From positions 1,116,001 through 1,180,000 of the forward strand of contig NZ_CAJQUM010000001.1 in NCBI RefSeq assembly GCF_907163265.1: a stretch of DNA of 64,000 nucleotides, read 5' to 3'. The position numbers and the translations under genes are program-made. How positions within the stretch are numbered: the first letter of the stretch is position 1; every line of letters begins with the position of its first letter. Shown piece after piece: positions 26,020-34,695 of the stretch. The stretch comes from Georgfuchsia toluolica. GTDB lineage: Bacteria; Pseudomonadota; Gammaproteobacteria; Burkholderiales; Rhodocyclaceae. A model generated the notes under the pieces. That model worked only from the letters and a program-made list of their open reading frames with translations, ran no database searches and was not told the DNA's origin.

Positions 26020-27124
26020 ATGGAAGCAGAACGCATCAATGCCATCGGCAACCACCTGAACGATCTCGCCCAGCGCGACGCCGAACTGCGGAGGTATCTT
26101 TGACTTCGATAACAAGTCCGCGAAACTCGAAGAGCTGAACCGCGAACTCGAAGATCCGAAAATCTGGAACGATGCCGTGCGTGCCCAGGCAATCGGCAAG
26201 GAAAAAAAGTTGCTGGAAGGCGTGGTGCTGACGCTGAACCGGGTGCGCCGGCAACTGGGCGATGCGCACGAACTCTATGATCTTGCGCGCGGCGAGAACG
26301 ATGACGACACCCTGCATGCCGTCGAAGCCGACGTGCAGGCGGTGGAACAGGAAGTCGCCGGGCTCGAATTCCGCCGCATGTTTTCCAACCCGCTCGATCC
26401 CAGCAACTGCTTCATCGACATCCAGGCCGGTGCCGGCGGCACCGAGGCCTGCGACTGGGCCGGCATGCTGCTGCGCCAGTACCTCAAGTATTGCGAACGC
26501 AAGGGTTTCCAGGCCGAGCTGCTGGAACAAACCGATGGCGATGTGGCCGGCATCCGCAGCGCCTCGCTCAAGGTCGAGGGCGAATATGCCTATGGCTTGC
26601 TGCGCACCGAAACCGGCGTGCATCGGCTGGTGCGCAAAAGCCCCTTCGACTCCTCGGGCGGCCGTCATACCTCGTTCGCGAGCCTGTTCGTCTATCCGGA
26701 AGTCGATGACTCGATCGAAATCGAAATCAATCCGGCCGACTTGCGCATCGATACCTACCGCGCTTCCGGGGCCGGCGGTCAGCACATCAACAAGACCGAC
26801 TCGGCGATCCGCATCACCCATAATCCGACCGGCATCGTCGTGCAATGCCAGAATGACCGCTCGCAGCACCGCAACAAGGCCGAGGCGATGACCATGTTGA
26901 AGTCGCGGCTTTACGAATTCGAATTGCGCAAGCGCCAGGTCGAGGCGGACAAGCTGGAAGCGAGCAAGACCGACGTCGGCTGGGGCCACCAGATTCGCAG
27001 CTATGTACTCGACAACAGCCGCATCAAGGATCTGCGCACCAACGTCGAAATTTCCAATACGCAAAAGGTGCTCGATGGCGATCTCGACACCTTTATCGAA
27101 GCCAGCCTGAAGCAAGGCGTCTGA
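26020..27124 (+). CDS. prfB: Peptide chain release factor 2, expressed by programmed +1 frameshift
   Basis: Starts at ATG 26020 ([20 protein letters not shown]) and reads 27 codons to an in-frame TGA at 26101. Ribosomes shift +1 on CTT-TGA-C and continue as GAC from 26102, giving about 367 residues. The SPF anticodon-like tripeptide occurs in [14 protein letters not shown], and GGQ in [16 protein letters not shown], which hydrolyses peptidyl-tRNA. RF2 reads UGA and UAA; because its own mRNA has UGA at codon 28, low RF2 favours frameshifting, an autoregulatory loop. Normally lysS follows prfB; here lysS is 11 kb away. The MaoC-like gene overlaps by one base. Confidence 0.96.
26087..26104 (+). 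promoter_or_regulatory. prfB programmed frameshift site
   Basis: GCGGAGGTATCTTTGAC contains the internal Shine-Dalgarno-like GGAGG 3 bases before the slippery CTT-TGA-C. This is the conserved RF2 arrangement: stalled release at UGA (26101-26103) allows the P-site tRNA to slip forward one base. Confidence 0.93.
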
Positions 27125-27633
27125 TGCCATCCAATGGATCAAAACAAATGAAACTACTCGGTCAGGGATTGTATTGGGACGAACTCAAGGTCGGCGACAG
27201 TTTCCGTACCCACGGACGAACCATCACCGAAACGGATATCGTCAATTTCATCAACTGCACCGGCATGCTGGAAGTGCTGTTTACCGACGCGGAATTTCGT
27301 GAGAAGCATTCCGCCATCAAGGGACGCGTAGCGCCGGCGGCGCTGACCTATGCCATTGCGGAAGGCATGCTCTTCGTCACGCTGATCCAGGCCACGGGCC
27401 TTGCCTTCCTGCATGCCGAGATGGACGTCAAAGGTCCGGTAGTGGCGGGCGACACGATTCATGTGGAACTGGAAGTCACCGAAATCCGGCCCACCCACAA
27501 GGGCGACGGCAGGGGGTTGGTGCGTACCCGCAATCGCATCATCAATCAGCGCGGCGAAACGGTCCTGGTCTACACACCGCTGCGCTTGCTCAAGGGGAGC
27601 ACCGCTGCGACTTCATCCGATCCGCTTCAGTGA
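27124..27633 (+). CDS. MaoC-like (hot-dog fold) dehydratase family protein
   Basis: 169 residues. The single hot-dog domain contains YWDELKVGDSFRTHGRTITE, TDIVNFINCTGM, GRVAPAALTYAIAEGM and a closing VKGPVVAGDTIHVELEV then RTRNRIINQRGETVLVY. This is typical of MaoC/NodN-like enoyl-CoA hydratase relatives. The catalytic Asp-His pair of R-hydratases is not clear: Asp in 'TETDIVNF' is present but the expected His after it (N-P/H-x-D) is replaced by Asn-Cys. Substrate unknown. It starts within the prfB stop (TGATG), implying coupled translation; the ATG at 27148 is an alternative. Confidence 0.75.
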   Translation: MPSNGSKQMKLLGQGLYWDELKVGDSFRTHGRTITETDIVNFINCTGMLEVLFTDAEFREKHSAIKGRVAPAALTYAIAEGMLFVTLIQATGLAFLHAEMDVKGPVVAGDTIHVELEVTEIRPTHKGDGRGLVRTRNRIINQRGETVLVYTPLRLLKGSTAATSSDPLQ

Positions 27634-27668
27634 ACTTTCCGCGTTTCGAGGAACCTGGTTTGCTTCAG

Positions 27669-29111
27669 TTATCGCCACACCAACGCGGTTAAAACGATCA
27701 GCGTGCAAAGCAACAGAACCAGCCGGCTCATCTTGTCCTGAATTGCGAATACGAGCAAATCGTCGCTCATTTCGCCGCGTGCGGACTTTAGCCAGACATG
27801 GCTGACCCACAATAACAGCAGGGGACAGGCGCCCCAAAGCAGCGTGGCATGACCATAGCGCCCGACAATTTCGCCGCTATTGATGTAGAGCACCAAGACC
27901 AGCACCGCCAGATAGCCGGAGGCGATTCCCATTTGCTGGACCGCTTGCAAGTCCTCGGTCCGATAGCCTCTGCCGTTAGCCCCAGGGCGACGCAACGACT
28001 GCATGACATGCAGTTCCGCATAGCGTTTTACCAGTGCCAGACTGAAAAAAACGAACATGGAAAATGCCAGGATCCAGAACGACGGCGTTACGGCGATTGC
28101 CATAGCGCCGCCAATGACGCGCAAGGTGTAGAGGCCCGCCAAGGTGACGACATCGATCAATGCATAACGTTTCAGCACGAAGGTGTAGGTGGTCGTCGTC
28201 AGCCAGTAGATGCCGAGCACCAGTAGAAAGCGGACCGGCAGCAAAACACCGATTGTTGCGGCAGATAGCAGCAGTAGCGGCGCCAGCAGCAGGCCGTGCA
28301 AAGGCGCCGCACTGCCGGAAGCGAAGGGCCGATTGCGCTTATGCGGGTGCGCCCGGTCAGCCGCGAGGTCGGAAAGGTCGTTGATCAGGTAGCCGCTGGA
28401 TGCGCATAGACTGAAAGCGATGAATGCCAGCAACGCCGCACCCGCCATATCGGCATTGACGGTGGTGACAATCGGCAGCAACGGCAGGAATACCAGGAGA
28501 TTCTTCAGCCATTGATGCAGCCGGATGGCTTTTAGCAGGGAAGAAAGACTGCCATCATGCTGTTCGAATACCGCCTCGACTGGAACAGTGGACCGGACTT
28601 GTGCGGCAACGGCCGCCGGAGCATTCACCAGGATAGCGGCGCTTGATGCATTCCAGATCGGGACATCCACCCTGGCGTTGCCGGCGTAGGCGAAACCTTC
28701 GGGTGCAGCCCTCCTGATCGCATCGAGTTTGCGCCGGCCGGACAGGTTGGTCTTTTCGTCGCTGGCCATTACAGCGGTAAAAATTCCCAGATGTCCTGCA
28801 ACCGCCTCGGCCTGCCGGACATTGGATGCCGTTGCCAGGTAGATCTGGCGGCCCTGCCGGCGCTCCTCCCGCAAAAACGCAAGCAGCTCGACGTTGTAGG
28901 GCAGATGCTCGGGGGTGACGGCGACAAGACGTGCGATCCGTTCCTTCATGTAAGCCTTGCCGCACAGCAGCCATAGTGGAACCTGCATTGCCGCCAGCGG
29001 CTTGCGCTTAAGCAGCTCGATAAAGGATTCGATCATGAGATCGCCATGAATCAGCGTACCGTCGAGATCGACAAACAAGGGAAAACCGGACCGTTTCTGA
29101 ATAGCTGTCAT
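27669..29111 (-). CDS. HAD phosphatase-UbiA prenyltransferase fusion (decaprenylphosphoryl-phosphoribose synthase-like)
   Basis: 480 residues from ATG 29111. Residues 1-190: HAD domain with FVDLDGTLI (nucleophile Asp in DLDGT), TASN and a late acidic segment. Residues 200-480: UbiA domain with about eight hydrophobic segments and the Asp-rich motif NDLSDLAADRAHPHKRNRP; a second motif lies at DVVTLAGLYTLRV. The UbiA part resembles enzymes that attach phosphoribose from PRPP to polyprenyl phosphate, and the HAD part could remove the 5-phosphate. Such fusions are common and most are uncharacterised. An in-frame ATG at 29135 is possible. Nearby epimerase-like and PRPP synthase genes fit the model. 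Confidence 0.75.
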   Translation of the reverse strand: MTAIQKRSGFPLFVDLDGTLIHGDLMIESFIELLKRKPLAAMQVPLWLLCGKAYMKERIARLVAVTPEHLPYNVELLAFLREERRQGRQIYLATASNVRQAEAVAGHLGIFTAVMASDEKTNLSGRRKLDAIRRAAPEGFAYAGNARVDVPIWNASSAAILVNAPAAVAAQVRSTVPVEAVFEQHDGSLSSLLKAIRLHQWLKNLLVFLPLLPIVTTVNADMAGAALLAFIAFSLCASSGYLINDLSDLAADRAHPHKRNRPFASGSAAPLHGLLLAPLLLLSAATIGVLLPVRFLLVLGIYWLTTTTYTFVLKRYALIDVVTLAGLYTLRVIGGAMAIAVTPSFWILAFSMFVFFSLALVKRYAELHVMQSLRRPGANGRGYRTEDLQAVQQMGIASGYLAVLVLVLYINSGEIVGRYGHATLLWGACPLLLLWVSHVWLKSARGEMSDDLLVFAIQDKMSRLVLLLCTLIVLTALVWR

Positions 29112-29402
29112 ATTGCGCGCTTTATCCTCGATCATGAGTTTGCGGTTGCCTGCCCATTCCCGTAAATATGAAAGATCGCTTCGCAAGCAGACGACTTCCC
29201 GGCCATCAAGCATATAGTACAAACAGGTTACAACAAACCATGGTTTTTGCTGGTGCTGCAGGCCACCTTGACATCCGTCAACCATAAAATCCGGATCGAC
29301 GCTCATACCCAATACAATGAGTCAATTTCTCATGCGGAGTTTTCGTGACTGCCACTTGTTCCTGTTGCCAGGCATGCCGGCAATCTTGCGAATATATGCT
29401 TT

Positions 29403-31217
29403 ATGACTAATCGCGACATAAGAAAAGGCGGGCTTGATGCCGAAAAATTCGGCTTGCCTGTTGTTGTCCGCTGTCTGTGCGCCATTGCCGTATTCCTGTT
29501 GTCGCCAATGTGGCCGAACATGTCCCCTGCCCTGGCGGCGGACTTGCCGACGGCCGCCAGGACCGTCCTCGATTTGCAGCCATTCCGCCACGCCACCAGG
29601 GTGGACATCGAAATGGCGGGCGGTCGCAAGGGCACGGCCACACTGACGGAACTCAATCCGCGGGCCAACGCCTGGTATCTGCTTGAACTCGACTGGCTGG
29701 AGCCCGGAGAGCGCCGCCCGCAGCACCGCAGCTATCATCTGGAAAATCCCAATCCACGCGGGCAGGAGAACGTGCGGCTCGATGCGGGCGCTGGCGGCTT
29801 GCACCTGCAACTGAATGGCGCAGGCCTGGACTGCCCGCTATGGACCAGAGCACCAACCACGCAGTTGGAGGAAGCGCGAAAGTCCGCGCTGCCTTATGCG
29901 CCGCTGTGCAACGGCCGCATCTATTTGCGCAATCCCGTGGCAGGCACCTATACGCGCATCGAGCGCGTCACGAACTTTCTTCGGGATCATGTTTGGGGCG
30001 GCGACAGAATCGTAGGATTCGTCCGCGACCAGTTTTACGAAGATGCTTTTATCGAACGGGGAGAAACCGCTATCGCTGCCGGGGCAACGGGCGATAAAGG
30101 AGCGCCGCCGGATGCACCGGCGGCGGCACGACTGGCGCAAGACTTCGCGAATCGCAAGCTGACACCCGATCATCTGGGCATCGACATGGGAACGCGGAAT
30201 TTGAGGCTCGGCCACTGGTATCCGGCACGCGACGCGCCCGGCATCTACCTCAGTACCATTCAACCGTTGGCGATCGACATGACGCTTCTGCATAGCGCGC
30301 AGATTAACGTTAATGCACTCGATTCCGTGGAAGCCAATGCCAACGATTATCTTGTCGCCTTTGATCTCAACCGGTTCAGTGTGGGATTCGCTCTGGGTAC
30401 CGACCATCCCCGCGTTGGCTGGTCGGAACGCACGCTCGACGAGGTACGTGACCACAGCCAGCCCGGTCCCGATGGCATCGATACCGTAACGCCGCTGGTC
30501 ACCAACGGCATGTTGAGCCCAACACTCATTACGCAAATTGCAGCGACTTTCACTGGCGGATTCAAGCGCGAGCATGGCGCCTTTCATTTCGGGGCACTGG
30601 CCCACGTGAATCACGGCAGCCACTATGGCTTCATTGAACAGGGAACCGTCTTCAGCAAGCTGCAACCCGGGCTGGCGACGCTCTACGTTCTCGACGATGG
30701 GACCGTCGGCATGAAGACCTGGGACGATAAAGACAACGACACCTTGCTGCCGCAACTCAGGCATGCGCGCCAGAACGGCGTTGCCTTGATCGAATACTAT
30801 CCCGCCACAGGCCAATCCAGACCGGGGACGCTGGTGAATCGCTGGGGTGCGGGCAACTGGTCGGGATCCGACCGCAAGGATCTGCGCACGCTTCGTGCGG
30901 GAGCCTGCCTCGCCAATGGAATGGGGCGGCAGTTCCTGATCTATGGCTACTTTTCAAGCGCGACGCCTTCGGCGATGGCACGCGTGTTTCAAGCCTATGG
31001 ATGCCGCTACGCGATGCATCTCGACATGAACGCACTCGAACATACTTACCTCGCCATCTACACCCATAAAAACGGTAAAGTTATCGTCGAACACTTGATC
31101 CAGGGCATGGCCGAGGTAGACCAGAAAGGAGGGGGCGGCGAGTACGCGCCGCGTTTTCTGAATTACCCCGATGATCGGGATTTCTTCTATGTTCTGCCAA
31201 AGAACCCGCCGCAATGA
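29403..31217 (+). CDS. Exported protein with phosphodiester glycosidase-like (NAGPA) domain
   Basis: 604 residues; a hydrophobic segment at about 22-46 (CAIAVFLLSPMWPNMSPALA) acts as signal peptide. Residues 50-330 are an unrecognised beta-rich region. From about 375 the text ATFTGGFKREHGAFHFGA, then GFIEQGTVFSKLQPGLATLY and DDGTVGMKTWD resembles phosphodiester alpha-GlcNAcase (DUF2233/NAGPA) domains, ending with GYFSSATPSAMARVFQAYGC and YAMHLDMNALEH. Those domains cleave sugar-phosphodiesters or remain uncharacterised in bacteria. Translationally coupled to the FGE-like gene (ATGA at 31214). The start could be later, at an in-frame Met nearer the signal. Confidence 0.65.
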   Translation: MTNRDIRKGGLDAEKFGLPVVVRCLCAIAVFLLSPMWPNMSPALAADLPTAARTVLDLQPFRHATRVDIEMAGGRKGTATLTELNPRANAWYLLELDWLEPGERRPQHRSYHLENPNPRGQENVRLDAGAGGLHLQLNGAGLDCPLWTRAPTTQLEEARKSALPYAPLCNGRIYLRNPVAGTYTRIERVTNFLRDHVWGGDRIVGFVRDQFYEDAFIERGETAIAAGATGDKGAPPDAPAAARLAQDFANRKLTPDHLGIDMGTRNLRLGHWYPARDAPGIYLSTIQPLAIDMTLLHSAQINVNALDSVEANANDYLVAFDLNRFSVGFALGTDHPRVGWSERTLDEVRDHSQPGPDGIDTVTPLVTNGMLSPTLITQIAATFTGGFKREHGAFHFGALAHVNHGSHYGFIEQGTVFSKLQPGLATLYVLDDGTVGMKTWDDKDNDTLLPQLRHARQNGVALIEYYPATGQSRPGTLVNRWGAGNWSGSDRKDLRTLRAGACLANGMGRQFLIYGYFSSATPSAMARVFQAYGCRYAMHLDMNALEHTYLAIYTHKNGKVIVEHLIQGMAEVDQKGGGGEYAPRFLNYPDDRDFFYVLPKNPPQ

Positions 31218-32227
31218 ATAAAAGAACGGTGTGGATAGTCGCGTCGCTTTCGTGCTTGGGGAGCGGATCTGCTACTGCCGCGGACACCGCCCTGGCTCGG
31301 CAGAACGAGCAGTTGTTCCAGCAATTGCAGGAAATTCACGAACTCAGTGACGGACAGATGCAACAAATCCGGGCCATTTTTGCGCGCTCCGGATACATCG
31401 GCCAGGGCAACCCGGCCATTTCCGAACATCCCGTCACACCGCAGCAATGCGCGGCGCGGATCGCGCAACAGAAGGTCGATTACGCCAATCGGGAATTCGA
31501 GAAGATATGTCACGCCAGGTACATGGCGCCTTTGTACAACCCCAAAACACAGCAAGCGCAGGATGCGAAAGCCTGCATCGACCAGTTCGAATTCCCGGAT
31601 ATTCCATGTAGTTATCCCGTGGTATGGGTACGTGCCAGGGAAGCGGCCGAGATTTGCGCGGCGGAAGGCAAGCGGCTCTGTGACGCGCACGAATGGGAAG
31701 GCGCCTGCGCAGGGACCCTGGAACCACCCGATTACCGCTTCGATCTGGCCAAAGGGGCCGGCCCCGACGAAGCGATCCGGCGCATGCGTATTGCACATAA
31801 TAAACAGTATGAAGCGCACAAAAGCTGGAGTTATGGTCCCAGTTATCAAAAAGGCATCTGCGCTACCGCCAGCCACAAGACGCCGGGCTGCCTCGGCGGC
31901 GGCTGGACGAAATGCGGTTCCAACACCTATCCGGCCGGAGACTTTCCCGCCTGCCACAGCCCGCTTGGGGTATACGATCTCAATGGCAACGCGGCGGAGC
32001 ATATGAATCTGCCGCTCAGCGAGAGTCAGATGTCAAGCCGCGGCAGCAAGGTGCTCGGCTATACGGAAATGAAAGGGAGCTGGCTTATTTTCGATACCTA
32101 CCGGGCGCACGAAGACTGGTGCCGCTGGCGTGCGCCGTTCTGGCACGGAACACGGGTGATGGACGACCAAAGCCATGCCAATTATCACTTGGGATTCCGC
32201 TGCTGCAAGGATACAGCGCCGCAGTGA
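31214..32227 (+). CDS. Exported formylglycine-generating-enzyme-like (FGE/SUMF1) protein
   Basis: 337 residues with signal peptide (1-22, SLSCLGSGSATAAD). The FGE-type fold is recognised from AAEICAAEGKRLCDAHEWEG, GVYDLNGNAAEHMN and the end HANYHLGFRCCKD. Many Cys residues fit an exported disulfide-bonded protein. Authentic FGE oxidises a Cys in sulfatases with two active-site Cys near the C-terminus; here CRW and CCKD provide Cys but spacing differs from canonical enzymes, and no sulfatase gene is nearby. Relatives also act as binding domains. It shares an ATGA overlap with the phosphodiesterase-like gene and converges with the next gene, stops 7 bp apart. Confidence 0.75.
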   Translation: MNKRTVWIVASLSCLGSGSATAADTALARQNEQLFQQLQEIHELSDGQMQQIRAIFARSGYIGQGNPAISEHPVTPQQCAARIAQQKVDYANREFEKICHARYMAPLYNPKTQQAQDAKACIDQFEFPDIPCSYPVVWVRAREAAEICAAEGKRLCDAHEWEGACAGTLEPPDYRFDLAKGAGPDEAIRRMRIAHNKQYEAHKSWSYGPSYQKGICATASHKTPGCLGGGWTKCGSNTYPAGDFPACHSPLGVYDLNGNAAEHMNLPLSESQMSSRGSKVLGYTEMKGSWLIFDTYRAHEDWCRWRAPFWHGTRVMDDQSHANYHLGFRCCKDTAPQ

Positions 32228-32234
32228 AGGTGGA

Positions 32235-33200
32235 TTACTCTGCCGCCGCGAGGGTGGCGGGTGCGGAGCGAAGTCCGATTGTTTGCCTTGGCGGCAGCTT
32301 GAGCGTACTCAATATTGTGACCAATCGCGCGACCTCCGGTATGACGCCTTCATCGTTGAACAATGGGGCAAGCTGAGGGTCTCCGAGTAGCGTCAGCAGC
32401 GGCTGGGCTTGATCATCGATATACGCGGTTGAACTGATGAGCCGGACGCCATGGCTGTAGTCCGCGTAGCGCGCTCCATGCAGCGTGCTCAATGGCTGGA
32501 TAGGCCGGCCATCGATCCGATGCCAGCCATAGATGGCAACGCGTTCCGGATAGCGCCAAAGGCGACTGGTAAGCACCAGATCCTTTTTGTCGCCTGCCGT
32601 CAGCGTTCCCTGCGGCAACCTCCAGTCGGAGCGCTGACCGCGCACCATCTCGTTATGCTGCCAATAATAATTTGTCGACCGCATTGCAGCGCTGGCCGGC
32701 AAGGGCTGTGGCGCAAGATGGATCTGCGCCTGTCCATAGATTTCATCCACCAACTTGCGCGTCGGCAGCACAAAGCCGTAGCTGTCGTCGAATAGCAGTG
32801 CGGTTTCGAGCCGCATTGGCATCAACACGTAATCGTCGTCGCTGCCTATCGCCACATAGTCGGGAGCCACGCAGAGCGTCACTTTTACGTCGCGATGATC
32901 TGCAAGACGCTCGCGGAACGTCACCGGCACCAGCCGCCGCAGGAAAGACGGAATGTTGCCGTCCATCAGTTCGGCAAGGATCCTGCTCTCCCGTTCGTCG
33001 CTATTCATGCCTTTTACCCGCGACACGAATTCACGCCCGCCAGGCGCCGAGGACTGACGAGCTGGAATCGCGCTGGTGAGCGCAGAGGGACAAAGCCGGT
33101 CCGGCTGATGGGCCGCGGTCGCCGCCATGCAGGCAACGGGAGCGGCCAGGCATGCCATGGCTAATCGAAGTCTGATATGGCTTTTTATTCGTCTCATCAT
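32235..33200 (-). CDS. Conserved exported protein of unknown function
   Basis: 321 residues from ATG 33200 (MMRRIKSHIRLRLAMACLA), with a signal peptide ending CMAATAA. Conserved-looking blocks: ILAELMDGNIPSFLRRLVPV, VAPDYVAIGSDDDYVLMPM, YGFVLPTRKLVDEIYGQA, VAIYGWHRIDGRPIQPLSTL and HGARYADYSHGVRLISSTAY. The His/Asp/Arg-rich HGARYADYSHGVR block looks like an active or binding site, but I do not recognise a family. It converges with the FGE-like gene. An earlier in-frame ATG at 33236 would bury the signal, so 33200 is preferred. Confidence 0.6.
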   Translation of the reverse strand: MMRRIKSHIRLRLAMACLAAPVACMAATAAHQPDRLCPSALTSAIPARQSSAPGGREFVSRVKGMNSDERESRILAELMDGNIPSFLRRLVPVTFRERLADHRDVKVTLCVAPDYVAIGSDDDYVLMPMRLETALLFDDSYGFVLPTRKLVDEIYGQAQIHLAPQPLPASAAMRSTNYYWQHNEMVRGQRSDWRLPQGTLTAGDKKDLVLTSRLWRYPERVAIYGWHRIDGRPIQPLSTLHGARYADYSHGVRLISSTAYIDDQAQPLLTLLGDPQLAPLFNDEGVIPEVARLVTILSTLKLPPRQTIGLRSAPATLAAAE

Positions 33201-33396
33201 CCTGGCGAAGCAACGCTGACATGATGCAGATGACATTGCATCGGGTTTTGATCCGCGATTATCTGCGGTCAGGCGGAACGGGGATTTCCGGTCTCGGCGG
33301 ATGACTATGCTGTCGTCTCGACGAAACATGGCAGGACTACAGGCAACGTTCAACTAGAAAAAGCCGAACGCACGATAGCCGATGCACAGTGTACCG

Positions 33397-34440
33397 TTAG
33401 AAAAGTTGCTTGGCTAGTTGCAATGCACCCTTTTTCCAGGGCACGCGATGCGAAATTCCCGTCTTGCCCCGGAATTCGCCGCGATGGGCCACGTACCAGT
33501 CATAGTTGCGCAGCAACGCATCCCGGTTCGAAAAACGGGGAACAAATCCGAGCCGGCTTTCGAGGCGTTCGATCGACACAAAGCTCTCTTCGGCGGCGGT
33601 GTCGTACACCCACTTGTAGATGGGAGAAAGATGCAAGGCCTCCAGCAGCTTCAATAGCGCAATGACCGGAGCGGCAGGTAGACCGACAACGCGACCACCA
33701 TGGCCAGCATGGTCCAGCACCGCCTGAAAGTTGTCGCGCATGGTGCCGAAATCCCTGGCGCCAACGTTGAAGGTGTCATTGACGGTAATACGATCCCGCG
33801 TCGCACAGAGATAGATGACGGCACAAAGATCCTCGACATCGAGCAACTGATAGCGGTTATCTCCGGAACCGAGTACCGGAAAATTTCTTCCATCGCAGGC
33901 CCAGTCGTAGAGCAGCTCAAAGATACCAAGTCGTTCCGGCCCGACAAAGCTCTTGGGACGGAGGATCGTCACGCAATGCCCGGCGTCGCGTTGCACAAGG
34001 CATAGTTTTTCCGCCGCGATCTTGGCTTCGCCGTAAGGCCCCACCCCCTGCAGCCGATCGTCTTCATACAGCGGGTGATGATCGGGGATTCCATAAACGG
34101 ATGTCGAGGATATGAAAATAACGCGTGAGACCCCGTGCCGGAAGGCGCTGTCGAGAACGATGCGCGTGCCATCGACATCGGTGGAGAAGATGTCGCGCCG
34201 CTTGCTCAGCGGCAGGGCTGCCGCCGCATGAACGACAACCGTTACGCCCTCCATTGCCCGATCCACGGTGGTGGAATCGCGAATGTCTCCCAAAACCGGA
34301 TCGATGGCGTTGCACTCCGGGTAATCGAACGCAGCGATATCGAGCGAGCGTACCGCTTGTCCGCGGGCAAGGAGATAGCGGCACAGATTGATGCCGAGAA
34401 ATCCGGCGCCGCCGGTGATCAGGAAAAGATCTTGTGCCAT
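33397..34440 (-). CDS. NAD-dependent epimerase/dehydratase (extended SDR)
   Basis: 347 residues. Rossmann motif ITGGAGFLGINLCRYLL at the N-terminus, catalytic YGEAK (Tyr-x3-Lys) after the Ser/Thr block VIFISSTSVYG, and the extended-SDR segment VTILRPKSFVGPERLGIFE. It would act on a nucleotide sugar or similar substrate; related proteins include polyprenyl-ribose 2-epimerases and hopanoid-type reductases, but the substrate cannot be read from sequence. ATG 34440 is preceded by GAGGAGT-like bases on the coding strand (AGGACTCCTCTC region), acceptable but weak. It faces away from the PRPP synthase-like gene at 34696. Confidence 0.8.
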   Translation of the reverse strand: MAQDLFLITGGAGFLGINLCRYLLARGQAVRSLDIAAFDYPECNAIDPVLGDIRDSTTVDRAMEGVTVVVHAAAALPLSKRRDIFSTDVDGTRIVLDSAFRHGVSRVIFISSTSVYGIPDHHPLYEDDRLQGVGPYGEAKIAAEKLCLVQRDAGHCVTILRPKSFVGPERLGIFELLYDWACDGRNFPVLGSGDNRYQLLDVEDLCAVIYLCATRDRITVNDTFNVGARDFGTMRDNFQAVLDHAGHGGRVVGLPAAPVIALLKLLEALHLSPIYKWVYDTAAEESFVSIERLESRLGFVPRFSNRDALLRNYDWYVAHRGEFRGKTGISHRVPWKKGALQLAKQLF

Positions 34441-34537
34441 GAGAGGAGTCCTCGGAATTCCGATGATACGCGACGTTGACTATGGAGCTCCTGCTCGGCA
34501 CAGGAACTCACCGTGTTGGCCTGTTTAACCGGATTGT

Positions 34538-34575
34538 TATTCCATCCCGTCATGGAATAGTTTGACCGCGGTCAA
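34538..34575. promoter_or_regulatory. Two adjacent inverted repeats upstream of the PRPP synthase-like gene
   Basis: TATTCCAT-CCCGTC-ATGGAATA (34538-34559) is a perfect 8-bp stem and is followed by the perfect palindrome TTGACCGCGGTCAA (34562-34575). Both lie in the 255-bp gap between the divergent SDR gene (start 34440) and PRPP synthase-like gene (start 34696). No T-run follows, so operator sites are more likely than terminators. Nothing else is recognised in the gap. Confidence 0.4.
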
Positions 34576-34695
34576 CAAGCGTTGCCGCGTTGGCCGTTAT
34601 CGTGTGCATACCGTCCCGTCAGGATGCCGCCAATCGAGGTGCGCCATGAGCATCAGCGTTTCAGCTCCGATAAAAGTCGGGAAGAGAATCGGGCA

